This document shows, piece by piece, positions 47,448-56,152 of a stretch of DNA of 64,000 nt (the first letter of the stretch is position 1; every line of letters begins with the position of its first letter). A program made the position numbers and the translations under genes. The notes beneath the pieces were generated by a model. The model made no database searches. It had not been told where the DNA came from and was given only the letters and a program-made list of their open reading frames with translations. Source of the stretch: Flavimobilis marinus. GTDB lineage: Bacteria; Actinomycetota; Actinomycetes; Actinomycetales; Cellulomonadaceae. The stretch lies in the NCBI RefSeq assembly GCF_900113055.1, contig NZ_FONZ01000001.1, forward strand, positions 124,001 through 188,000, in the 5' to 3' direction.

Positions 47448-49937
47448 TCAGAGCGCGATCGCGGGGTGCAGCCGGTCGACGGTCCACGTGCGCATGCGTC
47501 CTGACCGCCACGCGGTCACCCCGAGCGAGACCAGCAGCGTGCCTGCGAGGACCAGGACGGCCGTGACCAGGCGCCCGTCCGCCCCACCCGTGATGAGCTG
47601 CCGGAGCCCGGTCACGGCGTAGCTCATGGGCATCCACGGGTGCACCGCCTGGAAGAAGCCCGCAGTCACGGGCACCGGGTAGGTGCCTCCGGACGCGGCG
47701 AGCTGGAGCATGAGGACGGCCAGGATCACGACCTTGCCGGCTGCGGGGCCCGCGACGGCGATGATGGCCTGCTGCAGTGCGACGAAGGTTGCTGAGACCA
47801 GCAGCGTGAAGGCCACGACGCCGGCGAGGTTGACGGTGTCCAGCTTCAGCCCGAGCTTGACGACCGTGAGCATGACGACGACCTGCCCGATGCCGATGAG
47901 GAACGCAGGCCCGTACCCGGCGAGCGCGATCCGGATGCCGGACACCGGCGCGGCGAGCGCCCGCGGCGGGACCGGTCGCAGCAGCAACCAGGTGATGAGG
48001 GCCCCGACGAAGAGCGCGAGCGACAGGAAGAAGGGCGCGAAGCCCTCGCCGAACCCCTCGGCCTGCGCGAGGTCGGTGTCCACGACGCCCACGGGTGCGG
48101 CGATCACCTCGGCCCGCTGCGTGCGCAGCGCAGCGGAGTCGTCGGGCAGCTGTGCCGCGCCGTCGACGAGCCTGTCCGCGAGCGTCCCGGCGCCGTCGGC
48201 GAGCGGAGCCGTGCCGGACGCGAGCCGGTCGCCTCCCGCAGCGAGGCTCGCCGTCCCGTCGGCGAGCGTGGCCGCCCCGGTCTCGGCCGACCGCGCTCCG
48301 TCGAGGAGTCCTTGCGCGCCCGCGGTGAGAGCCGCCGTGCCGTCAGCGACGGTGTCCGCTCCCTGGCTGAGCGATCCGGCTCCCGTCGCGAGGCTGTCCG
48401 CGCCTGCGGCGGCGCGCTCGCTGCCCGTGCGCAGCCGAGCGGCTCCCGATGCGATGTCCTTGGTGCCGCTGGCGAGCCGCCCGGCGCCGTCGGTGAGCGT
48501 GGCGAGCCCGTCCTCGAGGCTGGACGCCCCCGCGGCGAGGGCGTCGATGCCGCCCCTGACCGTGCCGGTGGTGCCGGCACGGAGCTGGGCGGCCAGCGTC
48601 GTCGCGCCGGTCGAGGCGTCGGTGACGCCGGCGGACAGTCGCTCCGCGCCCGCGGCGACCTGGCGTGCGCCCTGGACGGCCTCGTCGACCTGCGTGCCGA
48701 GGGCGGACCCGTCGATCGTGCTCAGGCGCTCGAGGGCCGCGGTATTTTTCGCCACGAGAGCGGCGACATCGGGATCGTCACCGTCCAGCCGGGTGAGCGC
48801 CTCGGTGCTCGCGGCGAGCAGCTGCCCGGCGGTGTCGAGCGTGGTGGGCAGGGCGGCGAGCGACGGAGCCGCGGCGTCCAGCCCTTGAGCGAGCGCTGCT
48901 GACCCTGCGGCGAGCTGGTCAGCGCCGGCGACCATGCCGTCGGGCTGCGTGAACCCGCTGGCGAGCGCCTCGGCCCCGGAGGACAGCCGCGCGGCGCCCG
49001 AGACGAGCGTGCCCGCGCCGTCCGCCAGCGTCTGTGCGCCCGTGTGCGCCTGTGCGACGCCGTCGGACAACGAACGTGCCCCGGACCTGAGGGTGGACGT
49101 CCCGGCCGCGAGGTCCTGCGCGCCGTCGGCGAGCGTGGCGGTGCCGGCGGAGAGGTCGACGGCGCCGCTGTGCAGCGTGGCTGCTCCGTCGGCGAGGGAG
49201 CCCGTGCCGGCGCCGAGCCGGGTCGCCCCGTCGAGGGCGTCCGCCGTCCCGGCGCGCAGGCGCGTCAGACCCGAGGCGAGCTCGTGCGCCCCGGACGACG
49301 CCGAGGTGGCGCCCTCGGCGAGCTGCTGAGCGCCGTCGTCGACCTGGCCTGCTGCGGTCGTGAGCCGGAGTGCGCCGTCGGAGGCGGTCGCGAAGCCGTC
49401 GCGCGCGGAGCCGAGGCCGACGAGCACCTTGTCGACCGCCTCGGTGCCGACCTGCTCGCGCACGGCGGTCTGGACCTGCTCCATGGCGGACCTGCCGAGC
49501 GTCGTCGCGAGGAACGAGTTGGCGTCGTTGTACGTCACCGCCAGCGTGGCCGACGTGGGGTCGTCGCCGCCCGCTCCCGCGATCGTCGCGGAGAAGTCGG
49601 CGGGAATCGTCACCGCGAAGTAGTAGTCGCCGTCGCGGACGCCGGCTGCGGCGGTCGCGGCGTCGGTGCGCTGCCAGAGCAGGTCGCCCGAGTCGGTCAG
49701 GCGGTCGGCGATCTGTGCCCCGGCGTCGAGCGGCTCGCCGTCGACGGTCGCGCCGACGTCCTCGACCACGAGCGCGACCGGAAGGTTGTCCATCCGCCCC
49801 GTCGGGTCCCAGAACGCCCAGAGGTAGAGGGCGCCGTAGAGCAGGGGGATGAGCAGCAGCGCCCCGAGCGCGAGCCGGGGCAGGGTGCCGCGCCGGAACC
49901 GGCGCAGCTCGGTGCCGGTGGAGGTCAGGGCGATCAT
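47448..49937 (-). CDS. YhgE/Pip-domain membrane protein with long repeat region
   Basis: An 829-residue membrane protein of the phage-infection-protein/ABC-2 permease-like family. One N-terminal helix (LALGALLLIPLLYGALYLWA) leads to an extracellular domain, then about 400 residues of degenerate repeats of the type LADGAxxLxxGAxxL (about 190-600). About five helices close the protein. Homologues are ATPase-partnered exporters or ESX-associated proteins; the cargo is unknown. Its ATG overlaps the ATPase stop (ATGA). Expression is probably set by the adjacent TetR. Confidence 0.88.
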   Translation of the reverse strand: MIALTSTGTELRRFRRGTLPRLALGALLLIPLLYGALYLWAFWDPTGRMDNLPVALVVEDVGATVDGEPLDAGAQIADRLTDSGDLLWQRTDAATAAAGVRDGDYYFAVTIPADFSATIAGAGGDDPTSATLAVTYNDANSFLATTLGRSAMEQVQTAVREQVGTEAVDKVLVGLGSARDGFATASDGALRLTTAAGQVDDGAQQLAEGATSASSGAHELASGLTRLRAGTADALDGATRLGAGTGSLADGAATLHSGAVDLSAGTATLADGAQDLAAGTSTLRSGARSLSDGVAQAHTGAQTLADGAGTLVSGAARLSSGAEALASGFTQPDGMVAGADQLAAGSAALAQGLDAAAPSLAALPTTLDTAGQLLAASTEALTRLDGDDPDVAALVAKNTAALERLSTIDGSALGTQVDEAVQGARQVAAGAERLSAGVTDASTGATTLAAQLRAGTTGTVRGGIDALAAGASSLEDGLATLTDGAGRLASGTKDIASGAARLRTGSERAAAGADSLATGAGSLSQGADTVADGTAALTAGAQGLLDGARSAETGAATLADGTASLAAGGDRLASGTAPLADGAGTLADRLVDGAAQLPDDSAALRTQRAEVIAAPVGVVDTDLAQAEGFGEGFAPFFLSLALFVGALITWLLLRPVPPRALAAPVSGIRIALAGYGPAFLIGIGQVVVMLTVVKLGLKLDTVNLAGVVAFTLLVSATFVALQQAIIAVAGPAAGKVVILAVLMLQLAASGGTYPVPVTAGFFQAVHPWMPMSYAVTGLRQLITGGADGRLVTAVLVLAGTLLVSLGVTAWRSGRMRTWTVDRLHPAIAL

Positions 49938-50692
49938 GCGTGCTCCTCGCAGAGGTGGTCGGCGGGGCGTCCCGCGTCGGTCGGTGTGGTCTCGAGCTGG
50001 GGTCCGGTCGCGAGCCGGACGACGCGTGGTTCGCGGACCCACGTCATCGCGTCGACCTCGCCCGCGGAGGCCACCGAGGCGACGACCGTGAGGCCGGCGG
50101 CGGCGAGGGCGGCGAGTCGGTCCCACACGATCTGGCGGCGCGCGGTGTCGTGGACCTGGTCGAGGTCGTCCACCACGAGGAGCTCGGGCTCCGCGAGCAG
50201 GGCGACGGCGATGCGCAGGAGCATGCCGTCGACCTCGTCGAGGTCGTGCACGAGGGTGCGCGGCGTGGGCACGGGGCGGTGCCCGAAGACCGGCGCTGCG
50301 ACCTGGTCGAGGTAGTCGACGGTGATGCTCGGGGTGCGGCGGTGCCAGGGGGTGAGCCAGGCGAGCCGTTCACGGACGGCGTCGGCGACGGTGACGTCGG
50401 GCTCGAGGTCGTCGATGCCCGCGAAGCCGGCGATCGCGGCGCGTCGCTGCACGTGGTTGCGCCGAGCGGGGAGCGCTTGGCCGCCCACGGTGAGCTGGAC
50501 GGTCGATGCGGACGGTCGCATCCTGCCGGCCAGGGTCAGCAGCAGGCTCGTGCGGCCCGATCCCTGCGGCCCTTGGAGCACGACCAGGTCTCCGGTCTCG
50601 ACGTACATGTCGAGCGGTCCGTAGACGGGGCCGTGAGGTCCGTCGAGCTGCAGGTGCTTCGCGACGATCGCGGCAGGTGGGGTCGTTGTCAT
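49934..50692 (-). CDS. ABC transporter ATPase for the YhgE/Pip permease
   Basis: A 252-residue ATPase. Walker A is LQGPQGSGRTSLLL (Arg in place of the usual Lys in GxxGxGKT). The signature position reads VHDLDEVDGMLLRIAVAL, without a clear LSGGQ. Walker B is LLVVDDLDQ with Asp-Leu instead of the catalytic Glu. These departures suggest weak or altered ATP hydrolysis. GGAGAG lies 6 nt before ATG 50692. It is first in a three-gene operon ending in tetR. Confidence 0.85.
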   Translation of the reverse strand: MTTTPPAAIVAKHLQLDGPHGPVYGPLDMYVETGDLVVLQGPQGSGRTSLLLTLAGRMRPSASTVQLTVGGQALPARRNHVQRRAAIAGFAGIDDLEPDVTVADAVRERLAWLTPWHRRTPSITVDYLDQVAAPVFGHRPVPTPRTLVHDLDEVDGMLLRIAVALLAEPELLVVDDLDQVHDTARRQIVWDRLAALAAAGLTVVASVASAGEVDAMTWVREPRVVRLATGPQLETTPTDAGRPADHLCEEHA

Positions 50693-50733
50693 GGTCGGCT
50701 CTCCGGGCGGAAACGTCCGCCTCACGCGTTTGT

Positions 50734-50747
50734 ACTGACTGGTCAGT
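50734..50747. promoter_or_regulatory. TetR-type operator ACTGAC-TG-GTCAGT
   Basis: Perfect 6-bp arms with a 2-bp centre, about 42-55 bp upstream of the ATPase ATG, next to an AT-rich TTTTTTAGACTG stretch on the minus strand. This matches TetR operators that flank efflux genes. Confidence 0.65.
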
Positions 50748-50850
50748 CTAAAAAATAGGCTCGTTGCGTCGCGACCGCAAGGGCCGGCACTGTCTGTCCG
50801 CTCACACGCCACGAGATGAGACGCGCTTCTCGCGACGCGGAATCGCCTGC

Positions 50851-50856
50851 TAACGT
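50851..50856 (+). promoter_or_regulatory. -10 box for the aroG leader transcript
   Basis: TAACGT is 7 nt before the leader-peptide GTG, so transcription should start at or next to that codon. Confidence 0.6.
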
Positions 50857-50863
50857 CGCCCTC

Positions 50864-50932
50864 GTGACCGGATCTCGTTGGTATTGGCGCTTTACGCTGG
50901 CTCCTGGTGGAGCCGAGCGGGCGCACGCCTGA
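50864..50932 (+). CDS. Aromatic-residue-rich leader peptide for DAHP synthase
   Basis: A 22-codon ORF, GTG to TGA, whose codons 5-10 read RWYWRF: Trp, Tyr, Trp, Arg, Phe in close succession. All three end products of the shikimate pathway are sampled. The GTG is 7 nt after a TAACGT -10, so it is probably translated from a leaderless mRNA. Segment 50896-50904 (GCTGGCTCC) can pair with 50944-50952 (GGAGCCAGC), and a terminator-like hairpin follows at 50955-50983. This is the layout of ribosome-mediated attenuation. Confidence 0.75.
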   Translation: MTGSRWYWRFTLAPGGAERAHA

Positions 50933-50954
50933 CCAACCCCACCGGAGCCAGCAC

Positions 50955-50983
50955 AGGGCTGAGACGCGCGGCGTCTCGGCCCT
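50955..50983 (+). terminator. Attenuator hairpin ahead of aroG
   Basis: AGGGCTGAGACGC (50955-50967) pairs with GCGTCTCGGCCCT (50971-50983), 13 bp with one G-U pair and a GCG loop. Only a weak T content follows. It begins 23 nt after the leader stop codon. Confidence 0.7.
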
Positions 50984-51065
50984 TCGTCATTCCAGACGGA
51001 CCGGCTCTCGCGCGGTGAGCGGTCAGCACGGCTCCGTCCCACCACCACTGATGAGGGAGCCCCGC

Positions 51066-52139
51066 ATGACCCCCGCCCAGCTCGACGCCCACAGCACGAG
51101 CGACCTGCGCATCCGCGCCCTGGACCCGCTGCCCGCGCCGGCCGGGATGCTCGCCGAGCTCCCGCTGGCCGACGAGGCCGTCGAGCTCGTCGAGCGCAGC
51201 CGCCGCGAGGTCCGCGACGTCATGGCGGGGGAGGACGACCGTCTCCTCGTCGTCGTCGGCCCGTGCTCCATCCACGACCCTGAGGCCGCGCTCGAGTACG
51301 CACGCCGGCTGGCCGGGCTGGTGCCCGAGCTGTCCGAGGACCTGTGCGTGGTCATGCGCGTCTACTTCGAGAAGCCGCGCACCACGGTCGGGTGGAAGGG
51401 GCTCATCAACGACCCCGACCTCGACGGCTCCCACGACATCCAGCGCGGGCTCCGGCTGGCCCGGACGGTCCTGCTGGGCGTCCTCGCCGAGGGCGTGCCT
51501 GCTGCGTGCGAGTTCCTCGAGCCCACCAGCCCGCAGTACATCGCCGACGCCGTGACCTGGGGCGCGATCGGCGCGCGCAACGCCGAGTCGCAGGTGCACC
51601 GCCAGCTCGCGTCGGGCCTGTCGATGCCCGTGGGCTTCAAGAACGCCACCGACGGCGACGTGCAGATCGCCGTCGACGGGTGCGTCACCGCGGCAGCGGA
51701 GCACACGTTCTTCGGGGTGGACTCCGCCGGTCGCGCGGCGGCCGTGGCGACGTCGGGCAACCCCGACTGCCACGTGATCCTCCGCGGCGGCCGCACGGGG
51801 CCAAACTACGACGACGCCTCGGTCGAGGCCGCGCTCGACGTCGTGCGCGGCGCCGGGCACGTCCCGCACCTCATGATCGACGCGAGCCACGGCAACTCCG
51901 GCAAGTCCCACGTGCGCCAGGGCGAGGTCGTGCAGGAGATCGCCGCGTCCGTCGCCGCCGGGAACACCGGCATCGCCGGGGTGATGATGGAGAGCTTCCT
52001 CGTGGCCGGCGCCCAGAAGCCCGCGCCGAGCGGCCTGACCTACGGTCAGAGCGTCACCGACGCGTGCCTGGACTGGGACACGACGGCGGAGCTCCTGCGC
52101 GAGCTTGCGTCGGCGGTGCGGGCGCGGCGCAGGGCCTAG
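51066..52139 (+). CDS. aroG: 3-deoxy-7-phosphoheptulonate synthase, class I
   Basis: Condenses PEP and erythrose 4-phosphate, the first step of aromatic amino-acid synthesis, 357 residues. Metal- and substrate-site blocks are VVVGPCSIHD, VYFEKPRTTVGWKGLINDPD, EFLEPTSPQYIADAVTWGAI, GARNAESQVHRQLASGLSMP and MIDASHGNSGK. ATG 51066 has GAGGGAG 7 nt upstream; ATG 51051 in frame is less likely. Expression is probably controlled by the upstream leader peptide and attenuator. Confidence 0.96.
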   Translation: MTPAQLDAHSTSDLRIRALDPLPAPAGMLAELPLADEAVELVERSRREVRDVMAGEDDRLLVVVGPCSIHDPEAALEYARRLAGLVPELSEDLCVVMRVYFEKPRTTVGWKGLINDPDLDGSHDIQRGLRLARTVLLGVLAEGVPAACEFLEPTSPQYIADAVTWGAIGARNAESQVHRQLASGLSMPVGFKNATDGDVQIAVDGCVTAAAEHTFFGVDSAGRAAAVATSGNPDCHVILRGGRTGPNYDDASVEAALDVVRGAGHVPHLMIDASHGNSGKSHVRQGEVVQEIAASVAAGNTGIAGVMMESFLVAGAQKPAPSGLTYGQSVTDACLDWDTTAELLRELASAVRARRRA

Positions 52140-52166
52140 TCACCAGCGCGCGGTGGACGTAGCTTT

Positions 52167-52200
52167 GGTTGTGCTGCTGTCACTCGACAGTCGCACAGCC
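52167..52200 (+). other. Hairpin in the leader of the secreted repeat protein
   Basis: 15-nt arms 52167-52181 and 52186-52200 with two mismatches and one G-U pair. It ends right before AAGGGGGC, the ribosome-binding site, so it could end the aroG transcript or protect the next mRNA. Confidence 0.5.
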
Positions 52201-52212
52201 AAGGGGGCTCTC

Positions 52213-53961
52213 GTGGTTCGTCGTCTTACCGCTGCGCTGATCAGCGCGATTCTCGTCCTGACCGGCATGACCGTGGTGGGTACGTCGGCGCAGGCCGCGC
52301 CGCCGGCCACGGCGTCGGTGGCGGTTCGCGTCCTCACGCAGCGCGACCAGGTCGTGACGCAGTCCCTCATCCGGCTCGAGCACCCGAACGGCGCGTTCGC
52401 CGGCATCGAGCTCGTCGACGACGACGGTTGGACGCGCTTCACGGACCTCGCGCCCGGGCGCTATCGAGCGAAGCTCGACGTTCCGCTGGGCAAGGCCTCC
52501 GAGCGGTCCGTCGAGCTCGACCTGGCCGCCGGTGAGGCGGCCACGCAGACGATCCGCATCACCGCGGACCAGACGCTGAGCGGACAGATCACCGTAGCGG
52601 GAGCGCCGTGGGCCGGCGCCGACGTCGTGGCCTACAAGTTCTCCGGCTCGACGGCCAAGGCGCCGCGAAACCTGACCGCGCGCGCCGACCAGGACGGCCG
52701 CTACACCCTCGTGCTGCCGGAGGGCGTGTTCACGGTCGTGGCGGGCACCCGGTCGTGGGACGGTCCGGCGCTCGGGACCTTCGCGGGGGGCGTGGTGCGT
52801 GTCCAGGACGCCGAGCGGACCACCCTCACGGCAGGGTCGCATGCGACGCTGGACGTCGCTGCCATCCCCGGTGTCACGATCACCGGACGCCTCGTCGATG
52901 CGCAGGGCCGCCCCCAGTCAGGCGTGTTCGTCCAGGCGACGCCGCTGGGTCGCGCGGGGGACGCTCGTGCTTGGAGCCAGACGGACGGATCATTCGTCCT
53001 CACCGGAGCGACCGCAGGACGCCACCTCCTTTCGTTCAGCTCAGCCTCCGGTGGCGACTACGTGACGACCGTGACGACCGCCTCAGTCGCTGCCGGGCGC
53101 ACGGTGAAGCTCGGGAAGGTGACGCTGAAGCGACCCGCCGGGTGGGGCACGTCGAGCCTCGTCGTGCGGCTCACCGGTGCCGTGCGTGAGGCGCCCGGCA
53201 CCGTGGTCTACCTGAAGAACTCGCGCGGTCGCATCGTCGGCCAGCAGGAGTTCGGGGACCTCGAGGACGGACCGCCGCACGAGGTCGCGTTCCGGAACAT
53301 CGCCCCGGGCCGGTACCGCGCCGTCGTCGCGCAGACCGGGCAGTCGACGGCGGTCTCGGTGGCACGAGGAAAGGCCGCCACAGCGCGCATCCGCGTCAAG
53401 GCCCCCAAGAAGACCGGCAGTGCCCTGATCCGGGTGGTGCGCCCGTCGTCGGGCAAGCCCGTCGAGGGCGCCAGCGTCGAGCTGTGCGCCAAGGTCTGCT
53501 ACCGCGCGGCGTGGACCGACTCCCGTGGCCGGGCGCGGGTCGCGAAGGTCCCGGTCGGCAAGTACAAGGTGAAGGTCGCAGGTGTCTCGACCAGCACGAC
53601 GACGTCGCAGGCCTCGACAGCGCCGGTGAAGATCACCGTCAAGCGAGGCAAGACGACGACCAAGACTCTGCGCCTGCCCCTGGACGGGAAGGTCAAGGGC
53701 AAGGTCGTCGGCCGCGAGGACGTCCGCGTCCGGCTCGTGCCCGTCGGCTCCGGGCCAGTTCTCGAGTGGCAGTGGGTCAAGAAGGGGTCCTTCGTCGTCC
53801 GGAACGTCCCTGCCGGGCGCTATCGGATGGTCGTCAGGGACGCGACGACTGGCGGCGCTCTGGACCTGTACTACAAGGGCTCGACTCTCAAGTCCTCGAA
53901 GATCATCAAGGTGAAGCCGGGGCGCACGCTGGACCTGGGGAAGTTCGTCTTCCGCGGCTGA
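52213..53961 (+). CDS. Secreted multi-domain beta-sandwich protein
   Basis: A 582-residue exported protein. GTG 52213 begins the signal peptide, which ends SAQA. The mature protein is built from several carboxypeptidase-regulatory-like (CarboxypepD_reg) modules: LAPGRYRAKLDV, GQITVAGAPWAGADVVAYKF, GRLVDAQGRPQSGVFVQATP, GSALIRVVRPSSGKPVEGAS and VPAGRYRMVVRDATTGG mark successive units. It has no membrane anchor or cell-wall signal and no catalytic domain. AAGGGGGC is the ribosome-binding site. A surface or extracellular structural role is inferred. Confidence 0.8.
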   Translation: MVRRLTAALISAILVLTGMTVVGTSAQAAPPATASVAVRVLTQRDQVVTQSLIRLEHPNGAFAGIELVDDDGWTRFTDLAPGRYRAKLDVPLGKASERSVELDLAAGEAATQTIRITADQTLSGQITVAGAPWAGADVVAYKFSGSTAKAPRNLTARADQDGRYTLVLPEGVFTVVAGTRSWDGPALGTFAGGVVRVQDAERTTLTAGSHATLDVAAIPGVTITGRLVDAQGRPQSGVFVQATPLGRAGDARAWSQTDGSFVLTGATAGRHLLSFSSASGGDYVTTVTTASVAAGRTVKLGKVTLKRPAGWGTSSLVVRLTGAVREAPGTVVYLKNSRGRIVGQQEFGDLEDGPPHEVAFRNIAPGRYRAVVAQTGQSTAVSVARGKAATARIRVKAPKKTGSALIRVVRPSSGKPVEGASVELCAKVCYRAAWTDSRGRARVAKVPVGKYKVKVAGVSTSTTTSQASTAPVKITVKRGKTTTKTLRLPLDGKVKGKVVGREDVRVRLVPVGSGPVLEWQWVKKGSFVVRNVPAGRYRMVVRDATTGGALDLYYKGSTLKSSKIIKVKPGRTLDLGKFVFRG

Positions 53962-54010
53962 ACCGCTCGAGAGCGCGACGCGCGTCAGGGGCCCTCGGTA
54001 CGTTGGGTTC

Positions 54011-55171
54011 ATGCCGACCCACGCACCCCTCCTGACCGACGACCTCCTCGACCGCATCCGTGGCCGCGCCGCGCAGACGGACCGGGAGAACGGATTCTTC
54101 GACGAGGACCTCGCCGAGCTCACCGCGGCCGGCTACCTCAAGGCGATGGTCCCGGAGGAGTTCGGCGGCCTGGGCCTCACGCTCGAGCAGATGACGCACG
54201 AGCAGATGCGCCTCGCGGGCGCAGCGCCCGCGACGGCCCTCGCCATCAACATGCACCAGGTGTGGGTGGGCGTCGCGCGGGTGGTGCACCGTACCGGCGA
54301 CGAGTCGATGGACTTCGTGTTCCGCGACGCGGTCGCGGGGGAGATCTTCGGTTTCGGCATCTCCGAGGCCGGCAACGACCTCGTCCTGTTCGGCTCACGC
54401 ACCGAGGCGCGGCCCGACGGCGACGGCGGCTACTCCTTCCACGGCACGAAGATCTTCACCTCGCTCGCGCCGGCCTGGACCCGGCTCGGGACGTTCGGCA
54501 CCGACTCGAGCGGCGACGACGGCCCGATGTCCGTGTTCGCGTTCGTCACCCGCGACGGCGGTGGGTTCGAGATCAAGGACGACTGGGACACCCTTGGCAT
54601 GCGGGCATCACAGTCCCGGACGACGGTGCTCGACGGGGCGCACGCGCCTGCGGACCGGGTGGTGCGTCGCATCCCGCCCGGCCCGACCGCAGACCCTCTG
54701 GTGTTCGGCATCTTCGCGAACTTCGAGATCCTGCTGGCCTCGGTCTACACCGGGATCGCGCAGCGCGCCCTCGACCTCGCGGTCGCGACGGTCAAGACGC
54801 GCACGTCGATGAAGAACGGCGGCGCGCCCTACGCCCATGACCCCGACATCCGCTGGCGTCTCGCAGATGCCGCCCTCGAGCTCGATGGCGTGTACCCGCA
54901 GATCGCGGCCGTGGCGCACGATGTGGACAACGGCGTGGACCGCGGCAAGATCTGGATGCCGCAGCTGTCCGCCGTGAAGTCGCGGGCCACCGAGATGGCC
55001 CTGTCCGTCGTGACGAAGGCGATCCGGGTCTCGGGTGGGTCGTCGTACTTCACCAAGAACGAGCTGTCGCGGATCTACCGCGACGTGCTCGCGGGACTGT
55101 TCCACCCGAGCGACGACGAGTCCGTCCACGGGGCGTGGGCCAACGTCCTGCTGGGGCCCGTCGTGCCGTGA
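54011..55171 (+). CDS. Acyl-CoA dehydrogenase-family protein
   Basis: A 386-residue FAD enzyme oxidising an acyl-CoA or related thioester. The N-terminal helical domain contains GYLKAMVPEEFGGLGLTLEQ. The middle beta domain has GFGISEAGNDLVLFG and FHGTKIFTSLAPAWTRLG. The C-terminal helical domain has RALDLAVATVKTRTSMK and ends VHGAWANVLLGPVVP. The substrate is unknown. ATG 54011 is 6 nt after TACGTT (53999-54004). Confidence 0.9.
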   Translation: MPTHAPLLTDDLLDRIRGRAAQTDRENGFFDEDLAELTAAGYLKAMVPEEFGGLGLTLEQMTHEQMRLAGAAPATALAINMHQVWVGVARVVHRTGDESMDFVFRDAVAGEIFGFGISEAGNDLVLFGSRTEARPDGDGGYSFHGTKIFTSLAPAWTRLGTFGTDSSGDDGPMSVFAFVTRDGGGFEIKDDWDTLGMRASQSRTTVLDGAHAPADRVVRRIPPGPTADPLVFGIFANFEILLASVYTGIAQRALDLAVATVKTRTSMKNGGAPYAHDPDIRWRLADAALELDGVYPQIAAVAHDVDNGVDRGKIWMPQLSAVKSRATEMALSVVTKAIRVSGGSSYFTKNELSRIYRDVLAGLFHPSDDESVHGAWANVLLGPVVP

Positions 55172-55189
55172 CGGTCAGCGCTCCCGCCC

Positions 55190-55225
55190 TTGACGTGTGA
55201 GTATCTACTCACCTAACGTCGAGGC
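55190..55225 (+). promoter_or_regulatory. Promoter with ArsR-type dyad in the spacer
   Basis: -35 TTGACG (55190-55195), 18-bp spacer, -10 TAACGT (55214-55219), then 6 nt to the GTG. The spacer carries GTGAGTA-TC-TACTCAC (55197-55212). A repressor bound here would cover the polymerase site exactly. Confidence 0.75.
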
Positions 55226-55945
55226 GTGGACGAGGTCTTCAAGGCGCTGGCTGATCCGACTCGACGGGCGATCCTCGACGAGCTTCGTCAGCGGCCGGGC
55301 CTGTCCCTGGCTGAGATCTGCGCGCTGCGACCCGCGATGACGCGGTTCGGAGTCAGTGCGCACCTCGCGGTCCTGGAGACTGCGGGGCTGGTAGCGACGG
55401 TGCGGGACGGCCGCCGCAAGCTGCACTACCTCGATGCCGTCCCGCTCCAACAGGTCCACGACCGCTGGCTGACGGCCTTCGCCTCGTCGACCGCATCCTC
55501 TCTGCTCACCTTCCGCACCCTCCTGGAGACCGCGATGAAACCTCAGCACGTCCTGACCATCGACATCGGCGTTCCCGTCGCCACCGTGTGGGCGGCGCTC
55601 ACCGACACGGGGGCGGCCCGCCCGTGGCTCTACGGCACCGTCACGACCTCGTCCTGGCAGCCGGGTGAGGCGTACACCCAGCGCACCCCCGACGGGACCC
55701 TGATGATCGACGGTGAGGTACTCGAGGTTGCCGAACCCCACCGGCTCGTCCTCGGCTTCCGGTGCCACTGGGACGACGCCGTGGCGTCGGAGCGTGACGG
55801 GCGCCTGACGTACGAGCTGGAGGAGCGCGACGGTGGAACCCGCCTGACCGTCAGCCTCGCTGGGCTCGGCCCGGCCACGCTCGCGTCCGCCCAGGAGTCC
55901 ACCCGAGAGATCTACGAGGGCCTCCGGGTGTCGCTCGAGGAATAG
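55226..55945 (+). CDS. ArsR-type regulator fused to an AHSA1/SRPBCC domain
   Basis: A 239-residue two-domain protein. The N-terminal ArsR winged helix is MDEVFKALADPTRRAILDEL with MTRFGVSAHLAVLETAGLVA. At about residue 103 (MKPQHVLTIDIGVPVATVWA) an Aha1-like START domain begins and runs to the end (LTVSLAGLGPATLASAQEST). The two parts are separate neighbouring genes in many bacteria; here they are fused, so the ligand pocket may control DNA binding. The internal ATG at 55534 could yield the START domain alone. GTG 55226 is at the predicted transcription start; the spacer dyad suggests autorepression. Confidence 0.85.
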   Translation: MDEVFKALADPTRRAILDELRQRPGLSLAEICALRPAMTRFGVSAHLAVLETAGLVATVRDGRRKLHYLDAVPLQQVHDRWLTAFASSTASSLLTFRTLLETAMKPQHVLTIDIGVPVATVWAALTDTGAARPWLYGTVTTSSWQPGEAYTQRTPDGTLMIDGEVLEVAEPHRLVLGFRCHWDDAVASERDGRLTYELEERDGGTRLTVSLAGLGPATLASAQESTREIYEGLRVSLEE

Positions 55946-55954
55946 ACCCGACGA

Positions 55955-55994
55955 CGAAGGCCCCGGTCAGCGTCTCCGCTGGCCGGGGCCTTCG
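55955..55994. terminator. 18-bp bidirectional terminator hairpin
   Basis: CGAAGGCCCCGGTCAGCG (55955-55972) pairs with 55977-55994 with one G-U pair. It lies between the convergent ArsR-SRPBCC gene and tRNA-Pro. Confidence 0.8.
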
Positions 55995-56003
55995 TGGTTG
56001 CTC

Positions 56004-56081
<78 letters not shown>

Positions 56082-56152
56082 TGAAGCCTGCTCAGAATAG
56101 CCGACCGGAGGCCCAGAAACGAAACCGGCCCCCGTGCAGGCCTCCGACCGGT

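Noticed and set aside
47448-49937. DNA-level tandem repeats inside the YhgE/Pip gene
   Set aside because: The periodicity reflects protein repeats (LADGA, LASGA) and is degenerate at DNA level; not a CRISPR or satellite.
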